Below are positions 42,783 to 52,665 of a stretch of DNA of 64,000 nucleotides, one piece after another. A model generated the notes under the pieces. That model saw only the letters and a program-made list of their open reading frames with translations. It did no database searches and had not been told where the DNA came from. Each line of letters opens with the position of its first letter. Position 1 is the stretch's first letter. The stretch is from assembly GCA_964559125.1 (NCBI GenBank), contig CAZLGW010000028.1:1-64000 (forward strand), in the 5' to 3' direction. The translations under genes and the position numbers were made by a program. The DNA comes from Ravibacter sp964559125 (GTDB taxonomy: Bacteria; Bacteroidota; Bacteroidia; Cytophagales; Spirosomataceae).

Positions 42783-45425
42783 TTATCTCATATGCAGGAT
42801 CTTACTTTTTTCAACGGCTCCCAAACGCGTAGTGTACCTGATAAAATAGATACCGGGCCCGGCCCCTTCCAGGGAGAGCGTGTTCTGGCTGTTTCCGGCG
42901 GCGGTTTTTATCACAATGCCCATTGAATTGATCAGCTCGGCGCTCTCAAGATCGGGACAGTTCATAACCGTAACCGTTTGCGCAGAAATATCGTGATAAA
43001 CGAAACTCTCCCTTTTGTTGGCTTTTATGCTTACGATCCGGCTATGTTCATAGGTATCGTCCAGGTCGATCATTTTTAAACGATAGTAGGTTATACCGGT
43101 AATTCTTCTACTGTCGGTAAACCTGTATGCTCCTTTTCCGCCAGTCACCCTCTGTGAAAAAACCGAGCCTATCGGAGCCCATACATCTCCCGACATGCTT
43201 TTTTCAATCTCGAATCTTGAGAAATTGTCTTCCCTGGCAGTCTTCCAGCTCAGAACTGCCTGGCCTTCGCGGTTCATTTCTGCCGAAAACTCCTCGAGGT
43301 TTACAGGGAGCGGAAGATTTTCATCCACAACGGTAAAATTAACGGATTTGGTAAGCAGAGCGGTTTCTCCGTTGTGGATGGACGCTACAAGCTTATAGCC
43401 GCTTCCTAACTGTACGGTGCCGGACCCGAATCTGCCCCATAGCCCGTAAGGGCCTTCCGAACCTTCGATATTTTCAGGTCCCCAGCCGGTTAGAGGCTGA
43501 TTGTTCCTGTAAAGATGTAAGGATACGCGGTTGAAAAAATTACTATTTGAAGGAGAAAGCTCCTGGCCGTTGATTATATGAAAGAGGAAGTTGGCGCCAA
43601 GGCCATTGAGCCTTCTCAGATTGACAGTTCCGTTGTCGGTGATGGCGCTCAGTAAATCACGGTAGCCGATCCCGCCTGATCCGTAAAAAGCAAAGCTGAT
43701 ATCAAGATTCGTGCCGCCGTCGTTATTGGTGACCACCGCCATAGGGAGATTCTTGGTAGGGCATCCACTTTTTTTAGCTGAAAAGTAATAGGCGTTAACC
43801 GCAGCTTCATTGGGAGCAGCGGCAGATATGAGCATACCGTTGGCGCTCCAGCCTTTATCGTTCCACCAGTAAAATTCAGCATCTTCACAGTTGGCTCCTG
43901 TGCACGATCCGTTGAGGTCGATTTGGGTTCCTTTCATGACAATGTCATTCGGGATAGCGGCGCTCAGCGTAAAGTCGCAATCACCCACTTCCATGAGCGA
44001 TCCGAAATAGTTGTCGAGGAAAATCAGCCTTTTGGAAATGAAATTCCTGACATACTCCAGGGCGCTTCCTCTTCCGAGCTGAGAATAGTCGTCGTTAGCT
44101 ACCAGGACATCCCGTTCATACACTCCGTTGGCAATTAAATAATTGTAGTCCTCGTTGAAGCCCGAAATTAGTTCGGATGAAGAGAGAAATCCTTCCCTCA
44201 GCTCAAACCAGCGCTCTGCCAGTTTTTGCCTGTAGTTATTGGGGTTTACGGAGAGAAGCCTGTCAAAAAGCCCGTTAGATTCGATCTGGGTGTATTGGTA
44301 GGTCCTGATTCCCATGGCCGTATAGCCCCAGGTGCCGTCAAGGTCCCAGGGAACAAAGAAATAAGGATCTCCCGATTGGTATTTGGCCAGGAAATAGTTC
44401 CTGTCATCGTTATCTACAGCTTCCATCAGGTTTATGAAAATAAAATAATCCATGCAGCTTTCGATGGAGATCAGGTTTGAGATTTGAGCTGCAAAAGTGG
44501 AGTTACTCCTAAAGGCTGCCATATGCAACAGGCTATGGAGGTTTTCCCACCTACTTCCGCCTTTGTATCTCATTTCGAAGCCGGAATAGTAGTCGCCCTC
44601 GTTTCCTTCGGGATTGGTCGGCGTCTCAGCGCCGGTAAATTTTGTTTCCGGGCTTTCGATATCTGCTTTATACAGCTCGCCTGACGCCGTGAGCCCGAGC
44701 TGCGTCTCATCCATATCTTCAGTGAACAGGTATACACCTTTGTAAGTGCTGTTGATGAACAGATCGACAAAGCGCGTACGTATGCTTGCCAGGGGCAGGT
44801 CGGTACCGCCGGGCTCCTCCATAAACGGGAGCGTGTGCATATTGATCCAGAGCTGATGCGATATACGGTTGACAAGCTTAAGCTCTTCGTTCCACAAAGC
44901 CAGCAGCAGCCATCGACGGTCTGTCCTCAACCCGAGAAGAGACTCATGCCTATTGGCATTACCTACCTCTGCGTCTTGCTTTAGTTGCATCCGGTACGAT
45001 TTTTTCGGATAGTGCTGCGAGGCATTCCCCCTTATACGCAAGGCAGCCCGGTAGCTATGGTCGTACGACCCGACAATGTCTTTCAGCGTCATATAGCCGA
45101 ACTGCTCAGGGCCGTCCCGGGTAATATTCCCCGCATCTATATTGTCTACTACAAGAAGAGGTAGTTCAGTGAAATAAAGGCTGTAACTCTGCCCGTTACG
45201 GTTGGCAGTATATTTCCGGCCGTAAGAAAAAGAAGAAACGGCTGGGAGCGAAAAGACTTTTCCCCTGATCTGCAGGGTAGCCGGGGTACCCGACGGAAGA
45301 CCGTTGCATACGATCAGCTTGATGGATTCATCTACCTGAGCCCGGTTATCAGGAATAACTTCCTGGGCGAAAAGAATTTGTGCGGTAAAAATCAGGGTAA
45401 TCCCGATTATCAGTCGTGTTTTCAT
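42783..45425 (-). CDS. CotH-kinase-domain surface protein with T9SS sorting domain
   Basis: The 880-residue protein begins with a signal peptide (MKTRLIIGITLIFTAQILFA). A CotH-like protein kinase domain (about 70-460) shows YKGVYLFTEDMDETQLGL and FVPWDLDGTWGY, the family's metal-binding Asp segment. Cys-containing and Ig-like regions follow, then a fibronectin-like stalk (LEEFSAEMNREGQAVLSWKT) and a type A T9SS sorting domain at the end (GPGIYFIRYTTRLGA). Its substrate is unknown; the spore-coat CotH phosphorylates proteins. A 9-base homopolymer run lies 46 bases before the start. Confidence 0.88.
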   Translation of the reverse strand: MKTRLIIGITLIFTAQILFAQEVIPDNRAQVDESIKLIVCNGLPSGTPATLQIRGKVFSLPAVSSFSYGRKYTANRNGQSYSLYFTELPLLVVDNIDAGNITRDGPEQFGYMTLKDIVGSYDHSYRAALRIRGNASQHYPKKSYRMQLKQDAEVGNANRHESLLGLRTDRRWLLLALWNEELKLVNRISHQLWINMHTLPFMEEPGGTDLPLASIRTRFVDLFINSTYKGVYLFTEDMDETQLGLTASGELYKADIESPETKFTGAETPTNPEGNEGDYYSGFEMRYKGGSRWENLHSLLHMAAFRSNSTFAAQISNLISIESCMDYFIFINLMEAVDNDDRNYFLAKYQSGDPYFFVPWDLDGTWGYTAMGIRTYQYTQIESNGLFDRLLSVNPNNYRQKLAERWFELREGFLSSSELISGFNEDYNYLIANGVYERDVLVANDDYSQLGRGSALEYVRNFISKRLIFLDNYFGSLMEVGDCDFTLSAAIPNDIVMKGTQIDLNGSCTGANCEDAEFYWWNDKGWSANGMLISAAAPNEAAVNAYYFSAKKSGCPTKNLPMAVVTNNDGGTNLDISFAFYGSGGIGYRDLLSAITDNGTVNLRRLNGLGANFLFHIINGQELSPSNSNFFNRVSLHLYRNNQPLTGWGPENIEGSEGPYGLWGRFGSGTVQLGSGYKLVASIHNGETALLTKSVNFTVVDENLPLPVNLEEFSAEMNREGQAVLSWKTAREDNFSRFEIEKSMSGDVWAPIGSVFSQRVTGGKGAYRFTDSRRITGITYYRLKMIDLDDTYEHSRIVSIKANKRESFVYHDISAQTVTVMNCPDLESAELINSMGIVIKTAAGNSQNTLSLEGAGPGIYFIRYTTRLGAVEKSKILHMR

Positions 45426-45471
45426 GGGGAGGATAAAAAAACGGATTTTCAGAATATGTATAACGACTATT

Positions 45472-45480
45472 GGGGGGGGG
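45472..45480. repeat. homopolymeric tract of nine G (C on the coding strand)
   Basis: Nine consecutive G residues at 45472-45480 lie 46-54 bases upstream of the CotH/T9SS gene, within its probable promoter/leader on the minus strand. Such tracts can change length by slippage. Confidence 0.8.
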
Positions 45481-45537
45481 AATATATAAGAAAGTAAATA
45501 TAGTGAACAACTATGCCGAAGGCAAAGAATCTCCTGC

Positions 45538-47253
45538 TCAGAACCGTATATCTTTTACAAGCAGTTGAAGTGTACGGTTACCCCTGAATTCATTTTCTTC
45601 CAATGTATAGCATAGGGAGAAGGGTTTCCCTTCACAGAGATCGTTGAGATGCCCAGCTCCCCCGAAAACTACGGCAGTAAAGGGTAGAGATCCGTTTTGG
45701 ATTATTTCAAGCCGCAGATGCTTTTCTTTCATGAGGTAAGGCTGGCGATTGAGCTGTAGCCCGTAGGTGACAAAGACAGGAGCCATGTTACCGGGTCCGA
45801 ACGGCGCCATTTGCTTTAATATGTTAAAAAAGCGCGGCGTGATATCGGACAGGTCGAGCTCCAGGTCTATCTCTATTTTAGGAATCAGCTGGTCGGGCAG
45901 TATCTTACGGCTGACAACTTCTTCAAAACGGAGCCTGAATGCAGAGATATTTTCAACCGCGAGCGTCATGCCGGCGGCAAAGGTATGGCCTCCGAATTGC
46001 TCGAGCAGCTCGGAGCATTCTTCTATGGCTTCATATAGATCAAAGCCCGGCACCGACCTGGCCGAGCCGGTGGCTTTCCCGTTGGAGTTGGTGAAAATAA
46101 TAGTAGGACGATGATAGTATTCGATACAACGGCTGGCGACAATCCCGATCACCCCTTTGTGCCAGTCTTTATGGTAGAGGACGGTGCTGTTGGCTTTCTG
46201 TAACCATTCGTCCTGTCCGATCATCGTAAGTGCTTCATCGGTAATGGTAGAATCAAATGTTTTGCGATCGGTATTGTAGCTGTTGATTTCGGCGGCGAAT
46301 CCATGCGCCTCTTCAGGGTCATCGCAAAGCAGCAGTCTGACTGCTGCTCTGGCGTGGTGGATTCTTCCGGCCGCATTGATACGCGGCGCCAGTCCGAAAA
46401 CTACATTTGTGATACTTACTTCCCTGTTCAGCCCGGCAACCTCCATGAGGGCTTTGACGCCCGGGCGGGGCGATGTGTTGAGTAATTGGAGGCCATAATA
46501 GGCCAATACCCGGTTTTCATCTGTAACCGGTACGATATCGGCTGCAATGCTGATCATAACCAGGTCAAGGTAGCTGAGCGCTACGTCAGCCGAGATGCCT
46601 GCCGCCATGCAATAAGCCTGCACCAGTTTGAACCCGATCCCGCAGCCTGTGAGTTCCTTGTTTGGGTAGCTGCAATCCTGCCGCTTCGGATCAAGCACAG
46701 CGCTGGCCGGAGGGAGCCGATCGCCCGGAAGGTGATGATCGCAGACGATCACGTCGATACCCCTTCTGACGGCTTCCGTTATCTTGTCGGCAGATTTAAT
46801 GCCGCAATCGAGGGTTACAATAAGTGAGACCCCGTTTTGCTCCGCCCAATCGATAGACTGCCAGGAGACTCCGTAACCTTCGGTATACCTGTCGGGGATG
46901 TAAAAATCGATATCCGGGTGCCTTCGCCTGAAAAAATCATAAAACACCGCTACAGCCGTACTCCCGTCAACATCATAGTCGCCGTACACGAGTATTTTCT
47001 CACCCCCTGACACCGCTTCCTGCAGGCGCTTTACCGCTGCTTCCATATCTTTCATCAGGAACGGGTCGTGAAGGTCGGAAAGGGTCGGTCTGAAGAAGCG
47101 TTTTGCCTCGTCGAAAGTAGTTATCCCTCTCTGGACCAGGAGCCGGGCCAGGGGAGGGGTTACATGAATGTCTTTTTCCAGCTGAGCCGACTGAGCTTTC
47201 CGGTCAGCGTCCGTGAAAGGTTCTTTTACGATCCATCGTTTGGTAGCTTTCAT
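45538..47253 (-). CDS. recJ: single-stranded-DNA-specific exonuclease RecJ
   Basis: RecJ is a 5'-3' exonuclease of recombination and mismatch/base-excision repair. The 571-residue protein has the DHH-family motifs: GDYDVDG at about residues 91-97, the DCGIKS segment, and CDHHLPG (the DHH motif), followed by the DHHA1 domain motif FGGHTFAAGMTL and a C-terminal OB-like region. The length matches the bacterial family. Confidence 0.96.
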   Translation of the reverse strand: MKATKRWIVKEPFTDADRKAQSAQLEKDIHVTPPLARLLVQRGITTFDEAKRFFRPTLSDLHDPFLMKDMEAAVKRLQEAVSGGEKILVYGDYDVDGSTAVAVFYDFFRRRHPDIDFYIPDRYTEGYGVSWQSIDWAEQNGVSLIVTLDCGIKSADKITEAVRRGIDVIVCDHHLPGDRLPPASAVLDPKRQDCSYPNKELTGCGIGFKLVQAYCMAAGISADVALSYLDLVMISIAADIVPVTDENRVLAYYGLQLLNTSPRPGVKALMEVAGLNREVSITNVVFGLAPRINAAGRIHHARAAVRLLLCDDPEEAHGFAAEINSYNTDRKTFDSTITDEALTMIGQDEWLQKANSTVLYHKDWHKGVIGIVASRCIEYYHRPTIIFTNSNGKATGSARSVPGFDLYEAIEECSELLEQFGGHTFAAGMTLAVENISAFRLRFEEVVSRKILPDQLIPKIEIDLELDLSDITPRFFNILKQMAPFGPGNMAPVFVTYGLQLNRQPYLMKEKHLRLEIIQNGSLPFTAVVFGGAGHLNDLCEGKPFSLCYTLEENEFRGNRTLQLLVKDIRF

Positions 47254-47390
47254 AGAGCAAATATGGGCTATAAGTTTTCTGAAAGTATAGTATCGGACTA
47301 AAATAATAAAAAAGCAGTAAATCCCAAGTACTCATGCCCGCCTACCGAGGCCGGGATGACCAGGCATAAAGGGTTTGAATATGCGATAGC

Positions 47391-47405
47391 CCTCCCGAAG
47401 GGAGG
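47391..47405. repeat. small hairpin in the recJ-clpX gap
   Basis: CCTCCC/GGGAGG with a GAA loop sits at 47391-47405 in the divergent recJ-clpX gap, just before the clpX -33 box. Upstream, 47335-47368 has the look of a degenerate interspersed repeat (CATGCCCGCC...GGCCGGGATGAC), but I cannot prove it. Confidence 0.35.
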
Positions 47406-47410
47406 ATTTA

Positions 47411-47442
47411 TTTGGATAAGGCGCTAAAAAGAGCGAACTTTG
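47411..47442 (+). promoter_or_regulatory. promoter for clpX
   Basis: TTTG (47411-47414) and GAACTTTG (47435-47442, one mismatch to TAnnTTTG) are separated by 20 bases, the normal Bacteroidota spacing, and lie 57 bases before the clpX ATG. Confidence 0.5.
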
Positions 47443-47499
47443 CGCGACAAAAAAAAGAGTAAAATAGTGGGCAATCCGCTATAACCGAATAAGAAAAAT

Positions 47500-48741
47500 A
47501 TGGCAGCTGTGACATGCTCGTTCTGCGGGCGACGTAAAAATGAAGTGGAGTTGTTGCTTTCCGGAATCGATGCGCACATTTGTAATAACTGTATAGAGCA
47601 GGGGCACCAGGTGCTGCTAGAGGAGTTTGGGAGTAAAGAGGAGAAAAAAGGCAAGAAGAAAATGCCGAAACTCAACCTTATTCCCCCGGTGGAGATCAAG
47701 CGTTTCCTGGACCAGTATGTAATCGGGCAGGACGAAGCCAAGCGGTCGCTGTCGGTAGCGGTGTATAATCACTATAAACGTCTGACGCAGCCGGCCGGAT
47801 CTGACGATGTCATGATCGAGAAATCCAATATTATTATGGCCGGTGAGACAGGTACGGGTAAAACCTACCTGGCAAAAACACTGGCCCGGATACTGGAAGT
47901 GCCTTTTTGTGTGGCCGATGCCACGACAGTTACGGAGGCCGGTTATGTAGGGGAGGATGTGGAGACTATCCTGACCAGGCTTCTCCAGGCAGCAGATTTT
48001 GACGTGGAGAAGGCCGAAAGAGGAATTGTCTATATCGATGAGATCGATAAGATAGCCAGGAAAAGCGATAACCCTTCGATTACACGTGATGTAAGTGGTG
48101 AGGGCGTTCAGCAGGCTTTGCTCAAGCTGCTGGAGGGATCTATCGTAAATGTGCCGCCGCAGGGAGGAAGGAAGCATCCTGATCAGAAAATGATAGCGCT
48201 CAATACCGAAAATATCCTGTTTATCTGTGGCGGGGCTTTTGTCGGGATAGATCGTCATATTGCGAAGAGAATCAATACCCGGCCGATAGGCTTCAGTAAT
48301 GATTCCAGGATTATCGAAATCTTCGACAAGGAGAACCTGATGAGGTATATATCTGCCCAGGATCTCAAATCGTTCGGTCTGATCCCCGAGCTGATAGGGC
48401 GCCTGCCGGTGCTGACCTACCTGAACCCGCTCGACGCCCAGGCGCTGAGACAGATTCTTACAGAGCCCAAAAATGCGCTTATCAAGCAATACAGAAAGCT
48501 GTTTGAGCTTGAAGGGATTGAGATCCGGTTTGAAGACCCGGTATTGGATTATATAGTCGAGCAGGCAGTAGCCTACAAGCTTGGCGCGAGAGGGTTGCGC
48601 TCGATTTGCGAGTCTATTATGACGGATGCTATGTTCGAACTGCCTTCGCAGCCGGATATCAAGTCCTTTACCGTCACGCTCGACTATGCCCAGGATAAAT
48701 TTGAGAAGTCTTCGCTGGCATTGTTAAAGTCGGTTGCTTAA
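47500..48741 (+). CDS. clpX: ATP-dependent Clp protease ATP-binding subunit ClpX
   Basis: ClpX unfolds tagged proteins and feeds them to ClpP. The 413-residue protein has the N-terminal four-Cys zinc domain (CSFCGRRKNEVELLLSG then ICNNC), Walker A GETGTGKT (about 114-121), pore loop AGYVGEDVET and Walker B VYIDEIDKIAR. The sensor-2 segment GARGLRSI is present near the C-terminus. No clpP is adjacent, so the protease gene lies elsewhere. Confidence 0.97.
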   Translation: MAAVTCSFCGRRKNEVELLLSGIDAHICNNCIEQGHQVLLEEFGSKEEKKGKKKMPKLNLIPPVEIKRFLDQYVIGQDEAKRSLSVAVYNHYKRLTQPAGSDDVMIEKSNIIMAGETGTGKTYLAKTLARILEVPFCVADATTVTEAGYVGEDVETILTRLLQAADFDVEKAERGIVYIDEIDKIARKSDNPSITRDVSGEGVQQALLKLLEGSIVNVPPQGGRKHPDQKMIALNTENILFICGGAFVGIDRHIAKRINTRPIGFSNDSRIIEIFDKENLMRYISAQDLKSFGLIPELIGRLPVLTYLNPLDAQALRQILTEPKNALIKQYRKLFELEGIEIRFEDPVLDYIVEQAVAYKLGARGLRSICESIMTDAMFELPSQPDIKSFTVTLDYAQDKFEKSSLALLKSVA

Positions 48742-48747
48742 GAATAA

Positions 48748-48817
48748 ACCACAAAGGCACGAAGGACACAAAGATTGCACAGAGATTAACTTTGTGCTTC
48801 TCTGTGTCTTCTGTGGT
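48748..48817. repeat. 70-bp interspersed palindromic repeat
   Basis: The left arm ACCACAAAGGCACGAAGGAC (from 48748) and the right arm CTTCTCTGTGTCTTCTGTGGT (to 48817) form an imperfect palindrome. It resembles a widespread intergenic repeat (CTTTGTGTCTTCGTGGT type) known from many bacteria. It occupies the clpX-uvrA gap and contains a promoter-like TAACTTTG. Translating it gives the recurrent TTEDTEKHK frame, so that reading is an artefact. Confidence 0.75.
48787..48794 (+). promoter_or_regulatory. -7-like box inside the repeat before uvrA
   Basis: TAACTTTG at 48787-48794 is a full TAnnTTTG match and lies 52 bases before the chosen uvrA start, within the palindromic repeat. It could drive uvrA; being part of a repeat lowers confidence. 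Confidence 0.35.
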
Positions 48818-48845
48818 AAAAAGTGTAAATCTTACTATTGAAAGA

Positions 48846-51695
48846 TTGAACAATCTGAACGACATTGATCTCACAGGCCACGAGCAGATCGTGGTTCAGG
48901 GTGCGCGGGAACATAATCTGAAAAATATCGACGTCAGCATACCCAGGAATAAGCTGGTTGTGGTGACGGGTATCAGCGGGAGTGGGAAATCATCTCTGGC
49001 TTTCGATACGATTTATGCCGAGGGACAGCGCAGGTACATGGAGAGCTTTTCTGCCTACGCGAGGGGATTTATCGGTGAGATGGAAAGGCCGGATGTAGAC
49101 AAGATAGACGGGTTGTCGCCCGTAATCAGCATAGAACAAAAAACTACTTCCCGCAATCCCCGATCCACGGTGGGGACCGTTACCGAAATATATGACTTTC
49201 TGAGGCTGCTTTATGCGAGGGCAGGTGAGGCTTTCTCGTATGTCACGGGGAGGAAAATGGTAAAGCAGTCGCAGGATCAGATTGTCGGCCAGCTCCTCTC
49301 GCAGCAGAAAGGCCGTAAGATTGTGTTGCTGGCCCCTGTGGTAAAAGGCCGGAAGGGACATTACAGGGAGCTGTTTGTACAGATAGCACGGTTGGGTTTT
49401 AACAAGGTAAGGGTCGATGGCGAAATCCAGGATATTGTCCCTAAAATGCAGCTCGACCGGTATAAGATACACGATGTGGAAATCGTGATCGACCGCATTG
49501 TGCCCACAGAAGATGATCGTTACCGGTTGGGAAAGTCGGTTGATCTTACTTTCAAGCATGGGAAAGGGGCCTTGATGCTGCTCGATGACCAGAACCAGGT
49601 TCACTATTTCTCCCAGAACCTGATGGATCCCGAATCAGGGATCAGCTACGACGACCCTGCCCCCAATAATTTTTCCTTTAACTCTCCTTACGGCTGGTGC
49701 CCGACATGCCAGGGGCTTGGCGTGACTGAAGAAATTACGGAAGAATCTGTTATACCCGATAAATCGCTGACGATCAGCAGGGGAGGTATCGCACCGCTCG
49801 GAGAATACCGGGACGCCTGGATTTTCAAGCAGTTGGAAGCGCTGCTGAAACCCTACAAGCTGAGTATTACCACGGCTTTATCTAATTTCCCCCAGGATGT
49901 GATTGACCTCATCCTGCACGGAAGCCAGGAGCCGGTACCGGTTCCATCCAAAAAATATCCCGGGACAGACTGGGATACCAGGTTTGAGGGGATCATCAGC
50001 TTTCTCAGGAAGCAGCAGGAAACCGGGTCGGATAAAATACAGGACTGGCTCAAGGATTTCCTGGTGGTAAGTAAATGCCCGGAGTGCAACGGTGCCAGAC
50101 TGAAGAAGGAATCGCTGTATTTTAAGATCGACAATAAGAATATTTCTGAGCTGGCCGAGATGGATATCACCGATCTGGCCAGGTGGCTGGAAGGCCTCGA
50201 AGAGCGTATTTCGGAGCGCCAGCGCCTGATAGCTCACGAAGTCTTGAAAGAGATCAGGAAACGGACCGGTTTTCTTCTGGATATAGGGCTGGGGTATCTG
50301 ACGCTCAACCGGGCTTTAAGAACCCTGTCGGGAGGAGAAGCCCAGCGGATCAGGCTGGCCACCCAGATAGGCACCCAGCTGACGGGTGTATTGTATATTA
50401 TGGACGAACCCAGCATAGGGCTACACCAGAGAGACAATGTAAGGCTGATCGAGTCGCTGAAAAATCTCCGTGATATCGGGAATACCGTCCTGGTAGTGGA
50501 GCACGACAAGGATATGATGCTTGCATCGGATTACATCCTGGATATTGGTCCGGGTGCGGGCCGGCACGGCGGACAGATCGTGGGCCACGGTGCGCCGGAC
50601 GAATTCATGCATAACGGATCACTCACGGCAAGGTATCTGAACGGAGAAGAGATGATCAGGGTGCCTGAAAGTCGCAGGAAAGGTAACGGCAAGTTCCTGG
50701 AACTGAAAGGCTGCACCGGGCACAATCTGAAAAATGTAGACTTAAAACTGCCTCTGGGGACTATTATCTGTGTAACAGGCGTAAGCGGAAGCGGGAAATC
50801 TTCACTTATCCATGAAACGCTTCATCCCCTTGTCAGTAAGCATTTTTACCGGTCCAGGAGGGATGCCCTTCCCTACGAGTCTGTATCGGGGCTTGAAAAT
50901 ATAGATAAGATCATTGAGGTTGATCAGTCGCCGATCGGGAGAACACCGCGGTCTAACCCCGCTACCTATACTAACTTATTCTCAGAAATACGTACACTGT
51001 TTTCTGAGCTGCCCGAGGCTAAGATCAGAGGGTATAAGCCCGGCAGGTTTTCCTTCAATGTGAAGGGAGGACGCTGCGAGGATTGTGAAGGGGCAGGTAT
51101 GAAGCGGATTGAAATGGATTTTCTGCCCGATGTTCACGTAGCCTGCGAAAGCTGTAAGGGGAAACGTTTTAACAGGGAAACACTTGAAGTCAGGTATAAG
51201 GGTAAATCTATTGCAGATATACTGGATATGACAGTTGAGGCAGCCCTGGAATTTTTCGGGGCCCATCCGCGTATACTCCGGAAAGTAAAGACGCTCTATG
51301 ACGTCGGTCTTGGATACATTACGCTGGGGCAGCATGCTACGACGCTCTCCGGCGGTGAGGCACAGCGGGTAAAACTGGCCGAAGAGCTTTCCAAAAGAGA
51401 TACAGGCAATACGCTCTACATCCTGGATGAGCCCACAACAGGACTACATTTCAGGGACATCAGCCAGCTTCTGCAGGTAGTCGAACAGTTGGTGGAGAAA
51501 GGGAATACCGTTCTGATCATAGAACATAATCTCGATGTTATCAAAATTGCCGACTATATAATTGACCTGGGTCCTGAAGGCGGTACCCAGGGCGGGAAGA
51601 TTATAGCGAAAGGTACGCCTGAAGAGGTCGCAAGGCAGAAAGGCAGCTATACAGGGTATTTTCTTAAGGCTGAGCTGGAGGCGGCTGTGAGCTAG
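48846..51695 (+). CDS. uvrA: excinuclease ABC subunit A
   Basis: UvrA is the damage-sensing dimeric ABC ATPase of nucleotide excision repair. I take the TTG at 48846 (MNNLNDIDLTGHEQIVVQGA), giving 949 residues; the frame stays open to an upstream TTG at 48792, which lies in the repeat, and the exact start is uncertain. Two ABC modules show Walker A GISGSGKSS and GVSGSGKSS, signatures LSGGEAQRIRLA and LSGGEAQRVKLA, and zinc-finger Cys pairs such as CPTCQGLG and CEDCEGAG. The stop abuts the convergent queG stop. Confidence 0.96.
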   Translation: MNNLNDIDLTGHEQIVVQGAREHNLKNIDVSIPRNKLVVVTGISGSGKSSLAFDTIYAEGQRRYMESFSAYARGFIGEMERPDVDKIDGLSPVISIEQKTTSRNPRSTVGTVTEIYDFLRLLYARAGEAFSYVTGRKMVKQSQDQIVGQLLSQQKGRKIVLLAPVVKGRKGHYRELFVQIARLGFNKVRVDGEIQDIVPKMQLDRYKIHDVEIVIDRIVPTEDDRYRLGKSVDLTFKHGKGALMLLDDQNQVHYFSQNLMDPESGISYDDPAPNNFSFNSPYGWCPTCQGLGVTEEITEESVIPDKSLTISRGGIAPLGEYRDAWIFKQLEALLKPYKLSITTALSNFPQDVIDLILHGSQEPVPVPSKKYPGTDWDTRFEGIISFLRKQQETGSDKIQDWLKDFLVVSKCPECNGARLKKESLYFKIDNKNISELAEMDITDLARWLEGLEERISERQRLIAHEVLKEIRKRTGFLLDIGLGYLTLNRALRTLSGGEAQRIRLATQIGTQLTGVLYIMDEPSIGLHQRDNVRLIESLKNLRDIGNTVLVVEHDKDMMLASDYILDIGPGAGRHGGQIVGHGAPDEFMHNGSLTARYLNGEEMIRVPESRRKGNGKFLELKGCTGHNLKNVDLKLPLGTIICVTGVSGSGKSSLIHETLHPLVSKHFYRSRRDALPYESVSGLENIDKIIEVDQSPIGRTPRSNPATYTNLFSEIRTLFSELPEAKIRGYKPGRFSFNVKGGRCEDCEGAGMKRIEMDFLPDVHVACESCKGKRFNRETLEVRYKGKSIADILDMTVEAALEFFGAHPRILRKVKTLYDVGLGYITLGQHATTLSGGEAQRVKLAEELSKRDTGNTLYILDEPTTGLHFRDISQLLQVVEQLVEKGNTVLIIEHNLDVIKIADYIIDLGPEGGTQGGKIIAKGTPEEVARQKGSYTGYFLKAELEAAVS

Positions 51696-52661
51696 CTATC
51701 GGTGGCTTTCAGTGGACAAAGTCTCCTTCACAAACGAAATATTCCTCTTCAATCCTTCCAGCTTGGTCCTCTTGACCGGCGATCTTCTGAATATTTCCCT
51801 GAAGACCTCCGCGGTGATCTCTTCCCAATCGCTTTCCCTGAAGCTTTCCAGTCCCGGGTTCAGGTGAAACAGTGGCTCGCGATGGGGTTTTGAAAACCTG
51901 TTCCATGGACAAACGTCCTGGCAGATATCGCAACCGAAAATCCAGTTTTCAAATTTTCCTTTTACATCGTCAGGAATAGCTTCTTTCAGCTCAATAGTGT
52001 AATAGCTGATGCATTTGCTGCCGTTGACTTCATATGGAGATTCGATAGCATCGGTCGGGCAGGCATCTATGCAGCGGGTACAGGTGCCGCAAAAATCTCT
52101 GATCGACTCGTCGGGCAGAAGCTCCAGGTCCACGATGAGCTCACCGATGAAAAAGAAGCTGCCTGCACCGGGACTGATAAGATTGGTGTGCTTTCCTATC
52201 CAGCCCAGGCCGCCCCGTTTTGCCCAGGCCTTATCCATTACAGGGGCCGAGTCGACGAACGCTCTGCCGTTTATATCGCCGAAATTCTCTCTCAGCAGCT
52301 CTGCCAGATGTCTCAGTTTGTCCTTGAGAATAAAATGGTAGTCCTCGCCATAGGCATATTTGGAGATCCTGTATGCGGATTCATCCTCCGGTAATTTCTT
52401 TTCAGGGTAGTAGTTCAGCAGGACGGAGATGACGGACCGGGCTCCCTCCACCAGCTTTGACGGATCCAGCCGCTTGTCGAAATGATTCTCCATCCACTGC
52501 ATTGTGCCGTGTTTTTCTTCATGGAGCCATTTTTCGAGGCGTGGCGCTTCTTCTTCCAGGAAGCCTGCCCTGGAAATGCCGCAGGCGTCAAACCCGGCTA
52601 TCGTTGCCAGCTCTTTTACTTTATTGCTCCTTTCCTCCGCTATGATGTCCTGAACCGTCAT
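51696..52661 (-). CDS. queG: epoxyqueuosine reductase QueG
   Basis: QueG reduces epoxyqueuosine to queuosine in tRNA, using cobalamin and two 4Fe-4S clusters. The 321-residue protein shows the first cluster motif CGTCTRCIDACPTDAI and the second CDICQDVCPWN, plus AFVDSAPVMDKAWAKRGGLGWIGK. Its 3' end abuts uvrA with no gap. The -7 box lies only 5 bases upstream of the start, so the transcript may be almost leaderless. Confidence 0.94.
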   Translation of the reverse strand: MTVQDIIAEERSNKVKELATIAGFDACGISRAGFLEEEAPRLEKWLHEEKHGTMQWMENHFDKRLDPSKLVEGARSVISVLLNYYPEKKLPEDESAYRISKYAYGEDYHFILKDKLRHLAELLRENFGDINGRAFVDSAPVMDKAWAKRGGLGWIGKHTNLISPGAGSFFFIGELIVDLELLPDESIRDFCGTCTRCIDACPTDAIESPYEVNGSKCISYYTIELKEAIPDDVKGKFENWIFGCDICQDVCPWNRFSKPHREPLFHLNPGLESFRESDWEEITAEVFREIFRRSPVKRTKLEGLKRNISFVKETLSTESHR

Positions 52662-52665
52662 AGCC

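Noticed and set aside
47617..48489. 290-codon minus-strand frame over clpX
   Set aside because: It is antisense to ClpX with all motifs intact; no independent support.
48674..48874. 66-codon frame on the minus strand at uvrA
   Set aside because: Its reading TTEDTEKHKVNLC is the known translation of an interspersed palindromic repeat, not a protein.
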